DNA from: Candidatus Thiodiazotropha taylori
Lineage (GTDB): Bacteria; Pseudomonadota; Gammaproteobacteria; Chromatiales; Chromatiaceae
Length of the DNA stretch: 25,651 bases
Direction of reading: 5' to 3'
NCBI GenBank assembly: GCA_019100305.1
Contig: JAHRHW010000010.1
Span: 1-25,651, forward strand
Each line of letters begins with the position of its first letter. The stretch's first letter is position 1. Shown here one piece after another: positions 15,633 through 24,400 of the stretch. The notes under the pieces are model-generated. The model was not told the origin of the DNA. It worked only from the letters and a program-made list of their open reading frames with translations, and did no database searches. The position numbers and the translations under genes were made by a program.

Positions 15633-17234
15633 TCACTTCTTAAATCTTTTCTTGATCGCCTTTTTGGAGGCGCTTCCTTTCTTCCTGGTTACAGCCTTTT
15701 TCACCAGCGACTTTTTCCCTGTTTGTTTCTTAGTTCTCTTTGCCGTTACCTTTTTGACCTGGCTGCCCCTGCTGTTCTTCAGTGAGCCCTTTTTCTTGGC
15801 GACCGTTGTTTTTTTGCTTAACAACTTTCTGGCAGTTTTTTTAACCTGCTTTTTCACGGTTTTCTTTGCGGCAGGCGTTTTCTTGTGCAGCTTTTTTCTA
15901 CTACTTGTCTTCGTTGCCTGAAGCGGCTTTTTAACAACCTTCTTCTTTGATGGCATCGCTTTTTTACGGGTTGCCTTAGATTTGCTTTTTTTGACGGTGT
16001 TTACAGAGGTTTTGGTTTTTACACTGACCTTCTTCTTCAACGGCGTTGTCGGTTTACGCTTCTTGGCAAACGATTTTTTCACAACCTTAGCCTTTGAGCG
16101 GCTCTTGGTTGTCACCTTTTTCTTTGTTTGGGTGGTTTTTTTACGGCTTACTACAGGCTTACTTCTCTTGCTGGATGATTTTTTGACAACTTTTGCCGTG
16201 GCTTTTGCTTTACTGCTGATTTTTTTCTTCTTCTTACCCTGAGCCGACTTTTCAGATGAGACTTTAGCCCGCTTCACCCCAGGCTTGGCGCTCTCCTTGA
16301 GTTTACGATGCGGTTTGCTCGTTTCGGCCTTTTTTGTCTCGCTCGGCTTGGTGCGCTTCTGCGGGGGGGGGTTTGAAGCTTTGGCCGCTTTTGCGGCGCT
16401 CTTTTTTGAAGGCTGTTTGGATAGGCGCTTAGCCGATTTCAGCGGTTTGCTAGCGCGCTCCTCAGGCTTTCTTTGGGCGGTCCCCCCGGACTCTGTCTCT
16501 GCCTGTGTCGCGGCCTGGGAACCTGACGTCTGACCAGACCTGGCAACCTCTTTGCTCGCCCTGGCTGAAGTTGCCGCTGTGTCACTGTCGGCATCTTCGA
16601 TCGCCTGCATCAGGTGCCCGAAAACCGCCTCAAGGCTTCCATTGCCATCCACCCGAACCAACCGACCGCTTTTTTCATAATGTGTGATGAGTGGCGCGAT
16701 CAGATGATCGAAAACGTGAATCCGGCTGCTGACTGTCTCCTCATTGTCATCTGAACGCTGGTGCAGTCGGCCACCGCAGATATCGCAAACTCCATCGACA
16801 ACCGGTGGATTGCGGTAGACATTGTAGAGCGCACCGCAGCTGCGACAGGTGCGCCTGCCGACCAGGCGCTCCATCAGATGGTCATTATCGATATCGATCA
16901 ACAACACCAGATCCAGTGGCTGGCTGATCTCCTGCAAAAGCTCATCCAGGGTAAGTGCCTGTAACAGATTTCTGGGAAATCCGTCGAGAATGAAACCGTC
17001 CGCCATGGCTGGAAGCAGCAGTTGCTCACGTATCAGCCCAAGAATGATATCTTCCGTTACAACCCGTCCCGCATCCTGCAGCGCCTTCACCTCCAGACCC
17101 AACTCGCTCTCTTCAGCGATCGCCTGCTTGAGTAGATCACCCGTGGTAACAATGGCAAGAGCAAGCTTTTCTGCCAACAGAGCGGACTGGGTTCTCTTAC
17201 CAGCCCCAGGCGCTCCGAGTATCACGATACGCAT
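15633..17234 (-). CDS. Adenylate kinase with long histone-H1-like lysine-rich tail
   Basis: Residues 1-215 form a complete adenylate kinase, which interconverts 2 ADP with ATP and AMP. It has P-loop G7-A-P-G-A-G-K-R-T15 (usual last residues K-G-T, so Gly is Arg here), T-T-G-D-L-L-K (usual Arg is Lys), G-F-I-L-D-G-F-P-R, V-G-R-R, and a zinc-type LID with C130-x2-C133 and C150-x2-C153. R-S-D-D-N-E-E-T-V-S-S-R completes the catalytic arginines. From about residue 216 to 533 the chain becomes a low-complexity tail. It first has Ser, Thr, Ala and Glu, then is dominated by Lys with Ala, Ser, Thr, Val and Pro and almost no acidic residues, as in AlgP and histone H1-like DNA-binding proteins. The tail is in frame with no stop, so this is a real fusion as read. 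Nucleic-acid or polyphosphate binding is inference. Confidence 0.88.
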   Translation of the reverse strand: MRIVILGAPGAGKRTQSALLAEKLALAIVTTGDLLKQAIAEESELGLEVKALQDAGRVVTEDIILGLIREQLLLPAMADGFILDGFPRNLLQALTLDELLQEISQPLDLVLLIDIDNDHLMERLVGRRTCRSCGALYNVYRNPPVVDGVCDICGGRLHQRSDDNEETVSSRIHVFDHLIAPLITHYEKSGRLVRVDGNGSLEAVFGHLMQAIEDADSDTAATSARASKEVARSGQTSGSQAATQAETESGGTAQRKPEERASKPLKSAKRLSKQPSKKSAAKAAKASNPPPQKRTKPSETKKAETSKPHRKLKESAKPGVKRAKVSSEKSAQGKKKKKISSKAKATAKVVKKSSSKRSKPVVSRKKTTQTKKKVTTKSRSKAKVVKKSFAKKRKPTTPLKKKVSVKTKTSVNTVKKSKSKATRKKAMPSKKKVVKKPLQATKTSSRKKLHKKTPAAKKTVKKQVKKTARKLLSKKTTVAKKKGSLKNSRGSQVKKVTAKRTKKQTGKKSLVKKAVTRKKGSASKKAIKKRFKK

Positions 17235-17521
17235 TCCTTACAAGTCCCCCCTTGGCCAGATCACATTATCATATAATCCTTTGTAATACAGCAGCTTAAA
17301 TAGCCTTGTCCGATTTGAATCAGGACCGTTGCCGATGCCTGATCAGCTGTGCTGTAGAGTGAAATTATGCTTGTTAGTTAAACCTTGGCCCAGGGCACAA
17401 AGGACGTCTACTGCATGATACATAGGCTCTACGAATCAAAAAGATAGTCGAATTGCCGAGTTGCGTTCACTGATTTCAACTGACTAACAATTAAGAAATT
17501 CCATGGCTCCATCCAACTTTT

Positions 17522-17559
17522 GGATTAGCCGAATCTGGTTCGCTTGGTTAAGCTAATCC
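17522..17559 (+). other. Stem-loop with 8-bp arms
   Basis: GGATTAGC (17522-17529) and GCTAATCC (17552-17559) are perfect inverted repeats. CGAA just inside the left arm can pair with TTCG (17539-17542) as an alternative. It lies 10 bases before a second hairpin. Confidence 0.4.
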
Positions 17560-17569
17560 GAGATTTCCA

Positions 17570-17589
17570 GTAAAGTCAACGGACTTTAC
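17570..17589 (+). other. Perfect 8-bp hairpin with 4-base loop
   Basis: GTAAAGTC-AACG-GACTTTAC is a perfect stem-loop in the gene-free space. It is not followed by a T tract. It could be part of a small RNA or a protein-binding dyad. Confidence 0.45.
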
Positions 17590-17794
17590 CAACCAGACAC
17601 AAGGATCCTGACACACTGGGCGACCGGAATGGCTTAGATCGGGGGGCAACTCACAGGTAACGGGTGATCTCCGGTCATAAGACGTCTCAGCAGGCTGGGC
17701 GATTCATACCCCCCCACTGCTTGGTTATTTCGTGACCCGCCGCGTGTAGAACCACGGACTGCAGGATCATATCCGGCTGTGACCGTACTATGGC

Positions 17795-17808
17795 GCCATC
17801 ATGATGGC
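17795..17808. promoter_or_regulatory. Perfect 14-bp palindrome
   Basis: GCCATCATGATGGC is a perfect palindrome about 100 bases upstream of the small gene that precedes the PPi-PFK gene. It has the shape of a repressor site, but no regulator can be named. Confidence 0.3.
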
Positions 17809-17908
17809 TCAGCACGCGTCAACACCCAGGATTGGGGTACTACGGTCTGGTCAGTATGTACTAAAAGGGTCGATTAGATTATTCTTCTCTGCCTCAGGAA
17901 GTGACTGC

Positions 17909-18268
17909 ATGCAGAGTAACCTCATGTCTGAAATACCAGACATTACAGATTCTGAGCTCTGGATCATCGAAACCACACTGACCGAACGATATGGTTGCAA
18001 GGTGGAGACACAGATCGCAGACGCCGAGATTCGTCTGATGCCATCAGACCGGGGGCTGAGCAGCTGCCCGGCTATCTATTGGAGTCAGGAGGGGTGTAAC
18101 TTCATCATTTTCAAAACCGGTAGCCGAACATACCGCTGCCAGTTCTTTTACCGTGGGTATCAGCAGTACGGTACCGGGGTGCGCGAATACGACGACCCGA
18201 CAGAATGTGTGGTGTCACTGCTCCAGACCCAAGCGGATCATTCGGCTCGGGAAAAGGTGATATCTTAA
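17909..18268 (+). CDS. Hypothetical protein upstream of PPi-PFK
   Basis: I do not recognise this 119-residue protein. It is acidic at its N terminus (M-S-E-I-P-D-I-T-D-S-E-L-W), has no signal peptide or membrane helix, and contains four cysteines. A central segment is rich in aromatic residues (N-F-I-I-F-K-T-G-S-R-T-Y-R-C-Q-F-F-Y-R-G-Y), suggesting a small beta-rich domain. ATG at 17909 has AGGA nine bases upstream. ATG at 17924 is an alternative that would give M-S-E-I-P-D. It ends 52 bases before the PPi-PFK gene in the same direction, so the two may be co-transcribed. Confidence 0.7.
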   Translation: MQSNLMSEIPDITDSELWIIETTLTERYGCKVETQIADAEIRLMPSDRGLSSCPAIYWSQEGCNFIIFKTGSRTYRCQFFYRGYQQYGTGVREYDDPTECVVSLLQTQADHSAREKVIS

Positions 18269-18286
18269 CGACCGAATTAATTAAAA

Positions 18287-18298
18287 ATATTGCAATAT
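18287..18298. promoter_or_regulatory. 12-bp palindrome in the PPi-PFK leader
   Basis: ATATTGCAATAT is a perfect palindrome 22 bases upstream of the PPi-PFK start. It could be an operator or an AT-rich leader by chance. Confidence 0.25.
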
Positions 18299-18320
18299 CA
18301 ATAACATAAGGGGATCATCA

Positions 18321-19577
18321 ATGACAGCAAAAAATGCATTCTATGCACAATCAGGAGGCGTTACCGCAGTAATCAACGCTTCCGCCAGTGGCGTGATCGA
18401 AACAGCCCGTAAACATCCTGACCAGATTGCCAATGTCTACGCCGGCCGTAACGGCATCATCGGCGCACTCACAGAAGATCTGATCGACACCAGCCAGGAG
18501 TCTGCAGAAGATATCGCAGCACTCAAGCACACCCCCTCCGGCGGTTTCGGCTCCTGCCGTTTCAAACTGAAGAGTCTGGAAGACAACAGGCGTGAATATG
18601 AGCGCCTGATCGAAGTCTTCAAAGCACACAACATCGGCTACTTCTTCTACAATGGCGGTGGTGACTCTGCCGATACCTGCTACAAGGTGTCCCAACTCTC
18701 TGAAAAAATGGGATTTCCTGTACAGGCCATCCATGTCCCGAAAACCGTCGACAACGATCTGCCGATCACCGACAACTGCCCGGGCTTTGGCTCCGTCGCC
18801 AAATACATCGCCGTTTCCACGCTGGAAGCCTCCTACGATGTTCGCTCAATGGCAGCCACCTCCACCAAGATTTTCGTCATCGAGGTGATGGGCCGTCATG
18901 CGGGCTGGATTGCCGCTGCGGGCGGATTGGTCGAAGACCAGGGTATCCCGGTTGTGGTACTGTTCCCTGAAATCGAATTCGACCAGGAGAAGTTCCTTGC
19001 CAATGTGGATGCCAAGGTCAAGGAGTTCGGATACTGCACCATCGTGGTATCGGAAGGCTGTCACTGGCCTGACGGCAAGTTCCTCGCCGAACAGGGTACC
19101 CGGGATGCCTTCGGCCATGCCCAACTGGGTGGTGCCGCACCGGTTGTCGCCAACATGATCAAAGACGCCCTGGGACACAAATTCCACTGGGCGGTTGCTG
19201 ACTACCTGCAACGGGCTGCACGCCATCTCGCCTCTGAATCTGACGTGGAACAGGCCTACGCCCTGGGTCAGGCAGCTGTGGAGAAGGCCTTGCAGGGGAA
19301 AAACTCCATCATGCCCACCGTGGTTCGTGAATCCTCCAACCCCTATAAATGGTCCATCGGTGAAGCGCCGCTCAGCGAAGTTGCCAATGTGGAAAAAATG
19401 ATGCCGATGGAGTTCATCACCGAGGATGGCTTTGGTATCACTGAGGCTTGCAAAGAGTATCTCTACCCACTGATCAAAGGTGAGGCCTACCCCCCATACC
19501 TGGACAACGGCATGCCTGATTATGTCACCATGAAAGGGGCAGCAGTACCGAAAAAGCTAGACGTTTTCGAACTATAG
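18321..19577 (+). CDS. pfp: Pyrophosphate-dependent 6-phosphofructokinase
   Basis: The enzyme reversibly phosphorylates fructose 6-phosphate using PPi instead of ATP, in glycolysis, gluconeogenesis or the Calvin cycle. The 418-residue product has the phosphoryl-donor motif G-G-G-D-S at 112-116, with Asp115 at the position where ATP enzymes have Gly. P-K-T-V-D-N-D (140-146) has Lys141 where ATP enzymes usually have Gly. These two residues are the known PPi signature. M-G-R-H-A-G-W-I-A-A and V-S-E-G-C-H-W also fit. AAGGGG lies seven bases before the ATG. A strong terminator follows, then hppA. In methanotrophs and sulfur-oxidising symbionts such an enzyme also acts on seven-carbon sugars and ribulose phosphate; whether this one does is inference. 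Confidence 0.95.
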   Translation: MTAKNAFYAQSGGVTAVINASASGVIETARKHPDQIANVYAGRNGIIGALTEDLIDTSQESAEDIAALKHTPSGGFGSCRFKLKSLEDNRREYERLIEVFKAHNIGYFFYNGGGDSADTCYKVSQLSEKMGFPVQAIHVPKTVDNDLPITDNCPGFGSVAKYIAVSTLEASYDVRSMAATSTKIFVIEVMGRHAGWIAAAGGLVEDQGIPVVVLFPEIEFDQEKFLANVDAKVKEFGYCTIVVSEGCHWPDGKFLAEQGTRDAFGHAQLGGAAPVVANMIKDALGHKFHWAVADYLQRAARHLASESDVEQAYALGQAAVEKALQGKNSIMPTVVRESSNPYKWSIGEAPLSEVANVEKMMPMEFITEDGFGITEACKEYLYPLIKGEAYPPYLDNGMPDYVTMKGAAVPKKLDVFEL

Positions 19578-19590
19578 ATAACGACAAACA

Positions 19591-19613
19591 GGGGCTGCTT
19601 CAGCCCCTTTTTT
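19591..19613 (+). terminator. Rho-independent terminator after PPi-PFK
   Basis: GGGGCTG-CTT-CAGCCCC followed by six T. It is a textbook terminator 13 bases after the stop codon, so hppA must be transcribed mainly from its own promoter or by readthrough. Confidence 0.92.
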
Positions 19614-19729
19614 GTGCTCAGCAACCGAAAACGATTGAGCGTAAGATTCAATCATAGTGGAGGTCGGTCAATGCGGGGCAAACGAAATCAATAAAGTTTT
19701 ATTTTTTAATATCTCAGGAGGATCTATAA

Positions 19730-21778
19730 GTGAATACAGAACTGATCTTTGCCCTGGCCTGTGCCGCAGCAGCACTGGCCTACGGCTTCATATCCGTTAA
19801 GTGGATTCTCGCGCAGCCGGAAGGCGACGAAAAAATGCGTGAGATCGCCGGCGCGGTACAGGAGGGCGCTCAAGCCTATTTGAACCGCCAGTACACGGCG
19901 ATCGGCTTTGTCGGTATCGTGGCTTTGGTGGTGATCTACTTTGGCCTGGATAGTGCCACCGCCATCGGATTTGCGATTGGCGCCATCTTCTCCGGTCTGG
20001 CGGGCTATATCGGCATGAACATCTCGGTTCGCGCCAACCTGCGGACCGCGGAAGCCGCCCACAACGGTATCAATGCCGCACTCCAGGTCGCCTTCCGAGG
20101 CGGCGCCATCACCGGCCTGCTGGTGGTTGGCCTGGCGCTGCTGGGTGTTGCCGGTTACTACTATATCCTGAACATGATGGGTGTCTCAGACAGCCAGGCT
20201 CTGCATGCTTTGGTCGGTCTCGCCTTCGGTGGTTCGCTGATCTCCATTTTCGCCCGACTGGGTGGCGGCATCTTCACCAAGGGTGCGGATGTGGGCGCCG
20301 ATATCGTCGGTAAGGTTGAAGCCGGCATCCCGGAGGATGATCCACGTAACCCTGCCGTGATCGCCGACAACGTGGGTGACAATGTGGGTGACTGTGCCGG
20401 TATGGCCGCAGATCTGTTCGAGACCTATGCGGTAACCGTGGTTGCCACCATGCTGCTCGGCAGTCTTCTGGTCACAGGCGTTGGCAACGAAGCCGTCATC
20501 TATCCGCTGGTGCTGGGTGGTGTCTCCATCATCGCCTCTGTCATCGGTACCTACTTCGTCAGAGCCAAGGACAGCGATACCAACGTGATGCCAGCCCTCT
20601 ACAAGGGGCTGATAGTCGCAGGAGTACTGGCCGCAGTCGCCTTCTACTACGTTACAGACTATATGATGGGCAGTGTGGTGCTGACCACAGGTGATACCAC
20701 GGTATCCGATCCGGTCATGGCGCTCTTCGGCTCAGCCATGATCGGCCTGGTTTTGACCGCTGCCATGGTGGTCATCACCGAGTACTACACCTCCACCGAG
20801 TACAACCCGGTGCGCTACATCGCGGAAGCCTCCACCACCGGTGACGGCACCAATGTCATCGCCGGCCTGGGTATCTCGATGAAAGCCACCGCCGCCCCGG
20901 TGCTGGTGATCTGCGCGGCCATCTGGGGCGCCTATGATATGGCCGGCCTCTACGGTATCGCCGTGGCAGCCACTTCAATGCTCTCCATGACAGGCATCAT
21001 CGTCGCCCTCGATGCCTACGGCCCGATCACCGACAATGCCGGTGGCATCGCCGAGATGGCCGAGTTGGACGAGAAGATCCGCAACATCACCGATCCGCTG
21101 GATGCCGTGGGCAATACCACCAAAGCGGTCACCAAAGGCTATGCCATCGGCTCCGCCGGTCTGGCCGCTCTGGTGCTGTTTGCTGACTACACCCACAGCC
21201 TGGAGAGCCATACCGGTACCGCGATCAGCTTCGACCTCTCCAATCACATGGTCCTGATCGGCCTGTTGATCGGCGGTCTGGTGCCCTTCCTGTTCGGCGC
21301 CATGGCGATGGAGGCCGTGGGGCGTGCGGCAGGTGGTATCGTCAACGAGGTACGTCGTCAGTTTCGTGAGAAACCGGGCATCATGGACCACAGTGAAAAA
21401 CCGGATTACGGCAAGGCTGTGGACATGCTGACCAAAGCCGCGATCAAGGAGATGATCATCCCTTCACTGCTGCCGATTGCGGTACCAGTGCTGGTCGGTC
21501 TGTTCCTCGGCGCGCAAGCCCTGGGTGGTCTTCTGATCGGCACCATTGTCACCGGCCTGTTCGTGGCCATCTCGATGACCGCTGGCGGCGGTGCCTGGGA
21601 CAATGCGAAAAAGTACATCGAAGATGGTAACTTCGGTGGTAAAGGGTCTGATGCCCATAAGGCGGCTGTCACCGGTGACACTGTCGGCGACCCCTACAAA
21701 GACACCGCTGGTCCTGCGATCAATCCGTTGATCAAGATCATCAACATCGTCGCCCTGTTGATTGTGCCGATTATCTAA
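19730..21778 (+). CDS. hppA: K+-independent proton-translocating pyrophosphatase
   Basis: This inner-membrane enzyme hydrolyses PPi and pumps protons (or runs in reverse to make PPi). The 682-residue product is almost entirely membrane helices, about 16, as in the family. The signature region [20 protein letters not shown] is followed by [12 protein letters not shown]. Mg-PPi binding continues in the [12 protein letters not shown] and [12 protein letters not shown] segments. [11 protein letters not shown] has Lys where K+-dependent enzymes have Ala, so it should be K+-independent. Translation begins at GTG with an excellent AGGAGG eight to nine bases upstream. Adjacent genes for PPi-PFK and a soluble PPase make this a PPi-metabolism cluster. 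Confidence 0.97.
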   Translation: MNTELIFALACAAAALAYGFISVKWILAQPEGDEKMREIAGAVQEGAQAYLNRQYTAIGFVGIVALVVIYFGLDSATAIGFAIGAIFSGLAGYIGMNISVRANLRTAEAAHNGINAALQVAFRGGAITGLLVVGLALLGVAGYYYILNMMGVSDSQALHALVGLAFGGSLISIFARLGGGIFTKGADVGADIVGKVEAGIPEDDPRNPAVIADNVGDNVGDCAGMAADLFETYAVTVVATMLLGSLLVTGVGNEAVIYPLVLGGVSIIASVIGTYFVRAKDSDTNVMPALYKGLIVAGVLAAVAFYYVTDYMMGSVVLTTGDTTVSDPVMALFGSAMIGLVLTAAMVVITEYYTSTEYNPVRYIAEASTTGDGTNVIAGLGISMKATAAPVLVICAAIWGAYDMAGLYGIAVAATSMLSMTGIIVALDAYGPITDNAGGIAEMAELDEKIRNITDPLDAVGNTTKAVTKGYAIGSAGLAALVLFADYTHSLESHTGTAISFDLSNHMVLIGLLIGGLVPFLFGAMAMEAVGRAAGGIVNEVRRQFREKPGIMDHSEKPDYGKAVDMLTKAAIKEMIIPSLLPIAVPVLVGLFLGAQALGGLLIGTIVTGLFVAISMTAGGGAWDNAKKYIEDGNFGGKGSDAHKAAVTGDTVGDPYKDTAGPAINPLIKIINIVALLIVPII

Positions 21779-21802
21779 CAGAGCACAGCGACAAACCTTC
21801 AA

Positions 21803-21826
21803 GGGGAGCCTCGGCTCCCCTTTTTT
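21803..21826 (+). terminator. Rho-independent terminator after hppA
   Basis: GGGGAGC-CTCG-GCTCCCC followed by six T, 24 bases past the hppA stop codon. Confidence 0.94.
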
Positions 21827-22174
21827 ATGGCGCAACACCATTTCGATACTATGGTTTTGGTTTAAATCCTTCAGGCAGCCTGATTCAGCTCGGATGAACC
21901 AACCCCATCTCTTTGATAATTTATGATTTTTCGAGCCCCCACCAGAAATGGTGACGATCTCATTCCAGGCACCAAACCACGCTAAGCACGGCATTATAAC
22001 CAGCCGCTCAGCCTCGCCAGGATAATCCATGTGGCAATACGACCCATGGGTCGAGCCAACCGACAGGCTTCTACTGGACACCCGCTCTGGTAATCCGTAC
22101 TCTTCACCTCTCACATACCACCGGCCCACTGGCTGGATTCGATCACCGCTGTTTTTCACTGCAAGGTAAGACAA
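21827..22174 (+). other. Intergenic space upstream of ppa
   Basis: These 348 bases hold no gene that I can support. An AT-rich stretch at about 21910-21935 and a TTATAAC box near 21994-22000 could belong to the ppa promoter, but no matching -35 was found. Confidence 0.4.
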
Positions 22175-22723
22175 ATGAACCTAGACCGTGTCTCTTCAGG
22201 AAAGAGTATTCCTGACGAAATCAACGTCATTATTGAAATCCCCTCGAACGCCGACCCTGTTAAGTATGAAGTGGACAAGGAGACCGGTGCGATGTTCGTC
22301 GACCGTATCCTGCGCACCGCCATGCACTACCCGGCCAACTACGGCTATATCCCTCATACCTTGTCAGACGACGGAGATCCCTGTGATGTAATGGTACCCA
22401 CAGCGTTTCCTCTGATTCCCGGTTCGGTGATCCGCTGTCGACCTGTAGCGGTACTCAAAATGACTGACGAATCGGGCGACGACGCCAAAGTGGTCGCGGT
22501 GCCTGCGGACGATGTCTCAAGCCGCTGGACCCATGTAAAATCCTTCGAAGACATGCCGGAAGAGCTGATGGAACGAATTGCCCATTTCTTCGAACACTAC
22601 AAAGACCTCGATGAGGGCAAATGGGTTCGTGTATCCGGCTGGGAAGGGGCGGAAGCGGCCAAGCAAGAGGTGAGTAACTCGGTTAAGATGTTCCAGGATG
22701 CTCCAGAAAAACCAAACTTTTAA
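22175..22723 (+). CDS. ppa: Family I soluble inorganic pyrophosphatase
   Basis: This cytoplasmic enzyme splits PPi into two phosphates without saving energy. The 182-residue product shows the family I signature D66-G-D68-P-C-D71-V-M-V, matching the metal-binding aspartates D65, D67 and D70 of E. coli with a shift of one. It also has E-I-P near residue 21, [18 protein letters not shown] and the C-terminal W-V-R-V-S-G-W-E motif. It is notable that a futile soluble PPase is kept next to an energy-conserving membrane PPase; regulation between them is not visible here. Confidence 0.97.
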   Translation: MNLDRVSSGKSIPDEINVIIEIPSNADPVKYEVDKETGAMFVDRILRTAMHYPANYGYIPHTLSDDGDPCDVMVPTAFPLIPGSVIRCRPVAVLKMTDESGDDAKVVAVPADDVSSRWTHVKSFEDMPEELMERIAHFFEHYKDLDEGKWVRVSGWEGAEAAKQEVSNSVKMFQDAPEKPNF

Positions 22724-22761
22724 ACCGTCTGGGCGCCAAGCTTTCTATCCAGGAGTGAAGT

Positions 22762-23301
22762 ATGAAGGTCTGTATCGTATCTGACAGTCATGACCATATT
22801 CCCCTGCTGGACGCGGCGGTGGAATCGGCCAAGGCCGACGGTGCGGAAGCGGTACTTCACTGTGGTGACGTTGTCGCTCCAAGTACCCTCCACTGCCTGC
22901 AGAAGTACGGCCTGCCGGTGCATGTGATCCACGGCAACAACAGCGGTGATCTCTATACCCTGGCGCGGCTGGCCAACAATGATGACAGCCATATCCACTA
23001 CCACGGCATGGATGCCGGGGTGGAGCTGGCCGGGCGAAAGATCTTCCTGGTCCACTACCCCCACTACGCAAAGGCCATGGCGGCTACCGGTGACTGGGAT
23101 CTGGTCTGTTGCGGACACAGCCATAAGCTGAGTTTCGAACAATTCACCAATATCAGAGGCGGCACCACTCATCTGGTCAACCCAGGAACAATCGGTGGCG
23201 TGGGAAAATCACCGGCCACCTTTGTGATGGCGAATCTGCAGGATATGACCTTCGAAGCCCGCGAGGTCTCCAAACAGATCGAGCGGGAGGCCGGTTACTG
23301 A
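22762..23301 (+). CDS. YfcE-type metallophosphoesterase
   Basis: The 179-residue product belongs to the calcineurin-like phosphoesterases of the YfcE/MJ0936 group, which cleave phosphodiesters or phosphomonoesters with two metal ions. The metal-binding motifs are in order: D8-S-H10, G35-D36, G58-N-N60, H98 and G118-H-S-H121. The end N-P-G-T-I-G-G is typical of the group. AGGAG lies six bases before the ATG. It overlaps moaC by one base (TGATG). The substrate is unknown. Confidence 0.92.
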   Translation: MKVCIVSDSHDHIPLLDAAVESAKADGAEAVLHCGDVVAPSTLHCLQKYGLPVHVIHGNNSGDLYTLARLANNDDSHIHYHGMDAGVELAGRKIFLVHYPHYAKAMAATGDWDLVCCGHSHKLSFEQFTNIRGGTTHLVNPGTIGGVGKSPATFVMANLQDMTFEAREVSKQIEREAGY

Positions 23302-23780
23302 TGGCGGAATTCACCCATTTCAACGCCTCTGGCGAGGCCCATATGGTGGATGTTGGTGACAAGGCCTCAACCCGCAGAAAAGCGGTGACTGAGGGCCACA
23401 TCTCGATGCAGCCGGAAACCCTTGAAATGGTCATTGAGGGTCGCCACAAAAAGGGGGATGTCCTGGGTATCGCCCGGGTAGCCGGCATTATGGCGGCGAA
23501 GAGAGCGCCAGACCTGATACCTCTCTGCCACCCACTGGCGATCACCAAGGTCGAGATCGATCTGCAAGCCGATCGGCAAAGCAGCACCATCCACTGCCGC
23601 ACCCATGTCGAAACCATTGGTCAGACCGGTGTCGAGATCGAAGCGCTCTGTGCCACCCAGATCGCCTTGTTGACTATCTATGACATGTGTAAAGCGGTGG
23701 ACCGCGGTATGGCGATCCACCAGGTACAACTGATGGAGAAGAGTGGCGGAAAATCAGGAACCTGGGAAAGGAGTGATTAA
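23301..23780 (+). CDS. moaC: Cyclic pyranopterin monophosphate synthase MoaC
   Basis: MoaC converts the MoaA product of GTP into cyclic pyranopterin monophosphate, an early step of molybdenum cofactor synthesis. The 159-residue product keeps catalytic residues K51, C76-H77, D128 and K131 at the E. coli numbering. It also has the opening [15 protein letters not shown] and T-G-V-E-I-E-A-L. The start overlaps the preceding phosphoesterase stop, so the pair is translationally coupled. No other moa gene is in the window. Confidence 0.97.
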   Translation: MAEFTHFNASGEAHMVDVGDKASTRRKAVTEGHISMQPETLEMVIEGRHKKGDVLGIARVAGIMAAKRAPDLIPLCHPLAITKVEIDLQADRQSSTIHCRTHVETIGQTGVEIEALCATQIALLTIYDMCKAVDRGMAIHQVQLMEKSGGKSGTWERSD

Positions 23781-23893
23781 AGTTTATTTACCACCTGCCG
23801 TATATGTTTGTGCATTTACGTGAAGGCTGTCACAATCTAACACCGCCAAATTGACAGACTATTAGTAACTTTCTGAGTAGTAAGGATGCACAA

Positions 23894-24346
23894 ATGGGTA
23901 AATTCGTAGAGTGGTCCGATGCCTTGAGTGTCGGTATCGAAGAGATCGACGAACAGCATAAGATGCTGGTTGATCTGGTCAACAAAATGCATGAGGCGAT
24001 TCATCAACGCCACGGCAGTGATGTGGTCAAAAGCATCCTGGGCGACCTCGCAGAATACACCCGCATCCATTTTGCTGTGGAAGAGAGCCTGATGCGGATC
24101 CTCAATTACCCCGGTTATGAAGAGCACAAAGAGGTCCACGAGGAGTTGCTCGAATCGGTTTCGGATCTGCTCGACAAGGTCGCTGCCGGCAAGACTGCCA
24201 TTGGTTTTGAGCTGATGCACTTCCTCAAAACCTGGCTGACCAAACACATCATGGAAGAGGATATGCAGTACAGCAGCTTCTTCATTCAGGCCGGCGCACA
24301 ACCAAAACTGGGTAAAAAATCCTGGATTCAGAGACTCTGGGGCTAG
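23894..24346 (+). CDS. Bacteriohemerythrin
   Basis: The 150-residue product is a hemerythrin-like di-iron protein that binds oxygen, and possibly nitric oxide, in the cytoplasm. All seven ligands are in place: H22, H59, E63, H78, H82, H118 and D123. They lie in the family phrases E-I-D-E-Q-H, Y-T-R-I-H-F-A-V-E-E, Y-P-G-Y-E-E-H-K-E-V-H and K-H-I-M-E-E-D-M-Q-Y. The C-terminal K-S-W-I-Q-R-L-W-G resembles the tail seen in stand-alone proteins. Upstream, at 23851-23856, is a perfect TTGACA, but no good -10 lies 16-18 bases after it. A role in oxygen supply or sensing for a microaerobic lifestyle is inference. Confidence 0.95.
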   Translation: MGKFVEWSDALSVGIEEIDEQHKMLVDLVNKMHEAIHQRHGSDVVKSILGDLAEYTRIHFAVEESLMRILNYPGYEEHKEVHEELLESVSDLLDKVAAGKTAIGFELMHFLKTWLTKHIMEEDMQYSSFFIQAGAQPKLGKKSWIQRLWG

Positions 24347-24373
24347 TTGCCTAACAACCATACAGGCTAGAAT
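24347..24373 (+). promoter_or_regulatory. Candidate promoter of engB
   Basis: TTGCCT (24347-24352) and TAGAAT (24368-24373) with 15-base spacing lie 28 bases before the start. The spacing is short, so confidence is limited. Confidence 0.3.
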
Positions 24374-24400
24374 CGAGGGTTCATTGAGCTAAGGAAGACC

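Larger units (their letters stand above)
17235..17908. other. Long intergenic region with stem-loops
   Basis: No credible gene was found in these 674 bases. It contains three inverted repeats (17522-17559, 17570-17589, 17795-17808), a run of seven C at 17709-17715, and presumably the divergent promoters of the adenylate kinase gene and of the downstream small gene. An open frame starting at 17801 runs into the next gene, but its extra 36 codons lack a ribosome site and look non-coding. Confidence 0.5.

Noticed and set aside
15652..16533. Several plus-strand frames that read as very hydrophobic, Phe/Leu-rich peptides
   Set aside because: They are antisense to the lysine-rich tail of the adenylate kinase: AAA/AAG codons read as TTT/CTT on the other strand.
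17640..17780. Possible riboswitch or housekeeping RNA
   Set aside because: No conserved core of TPP, cobalamin, SAM, 6S, tmRNA or RNase P could be recognised.
22125..22150. GGATTCGATCACC, resembling a tRNA T-loop
   Set aside because: No anticodon arm or acceptor stem can be built around it.
23851..23879. Perfect TTGACA upstream of the hemerythrin gene as a promoter
   Set aside because: No acceptable -10 at 16-18 bases, so it is mentioned with the gene but not annotated as a promoter.
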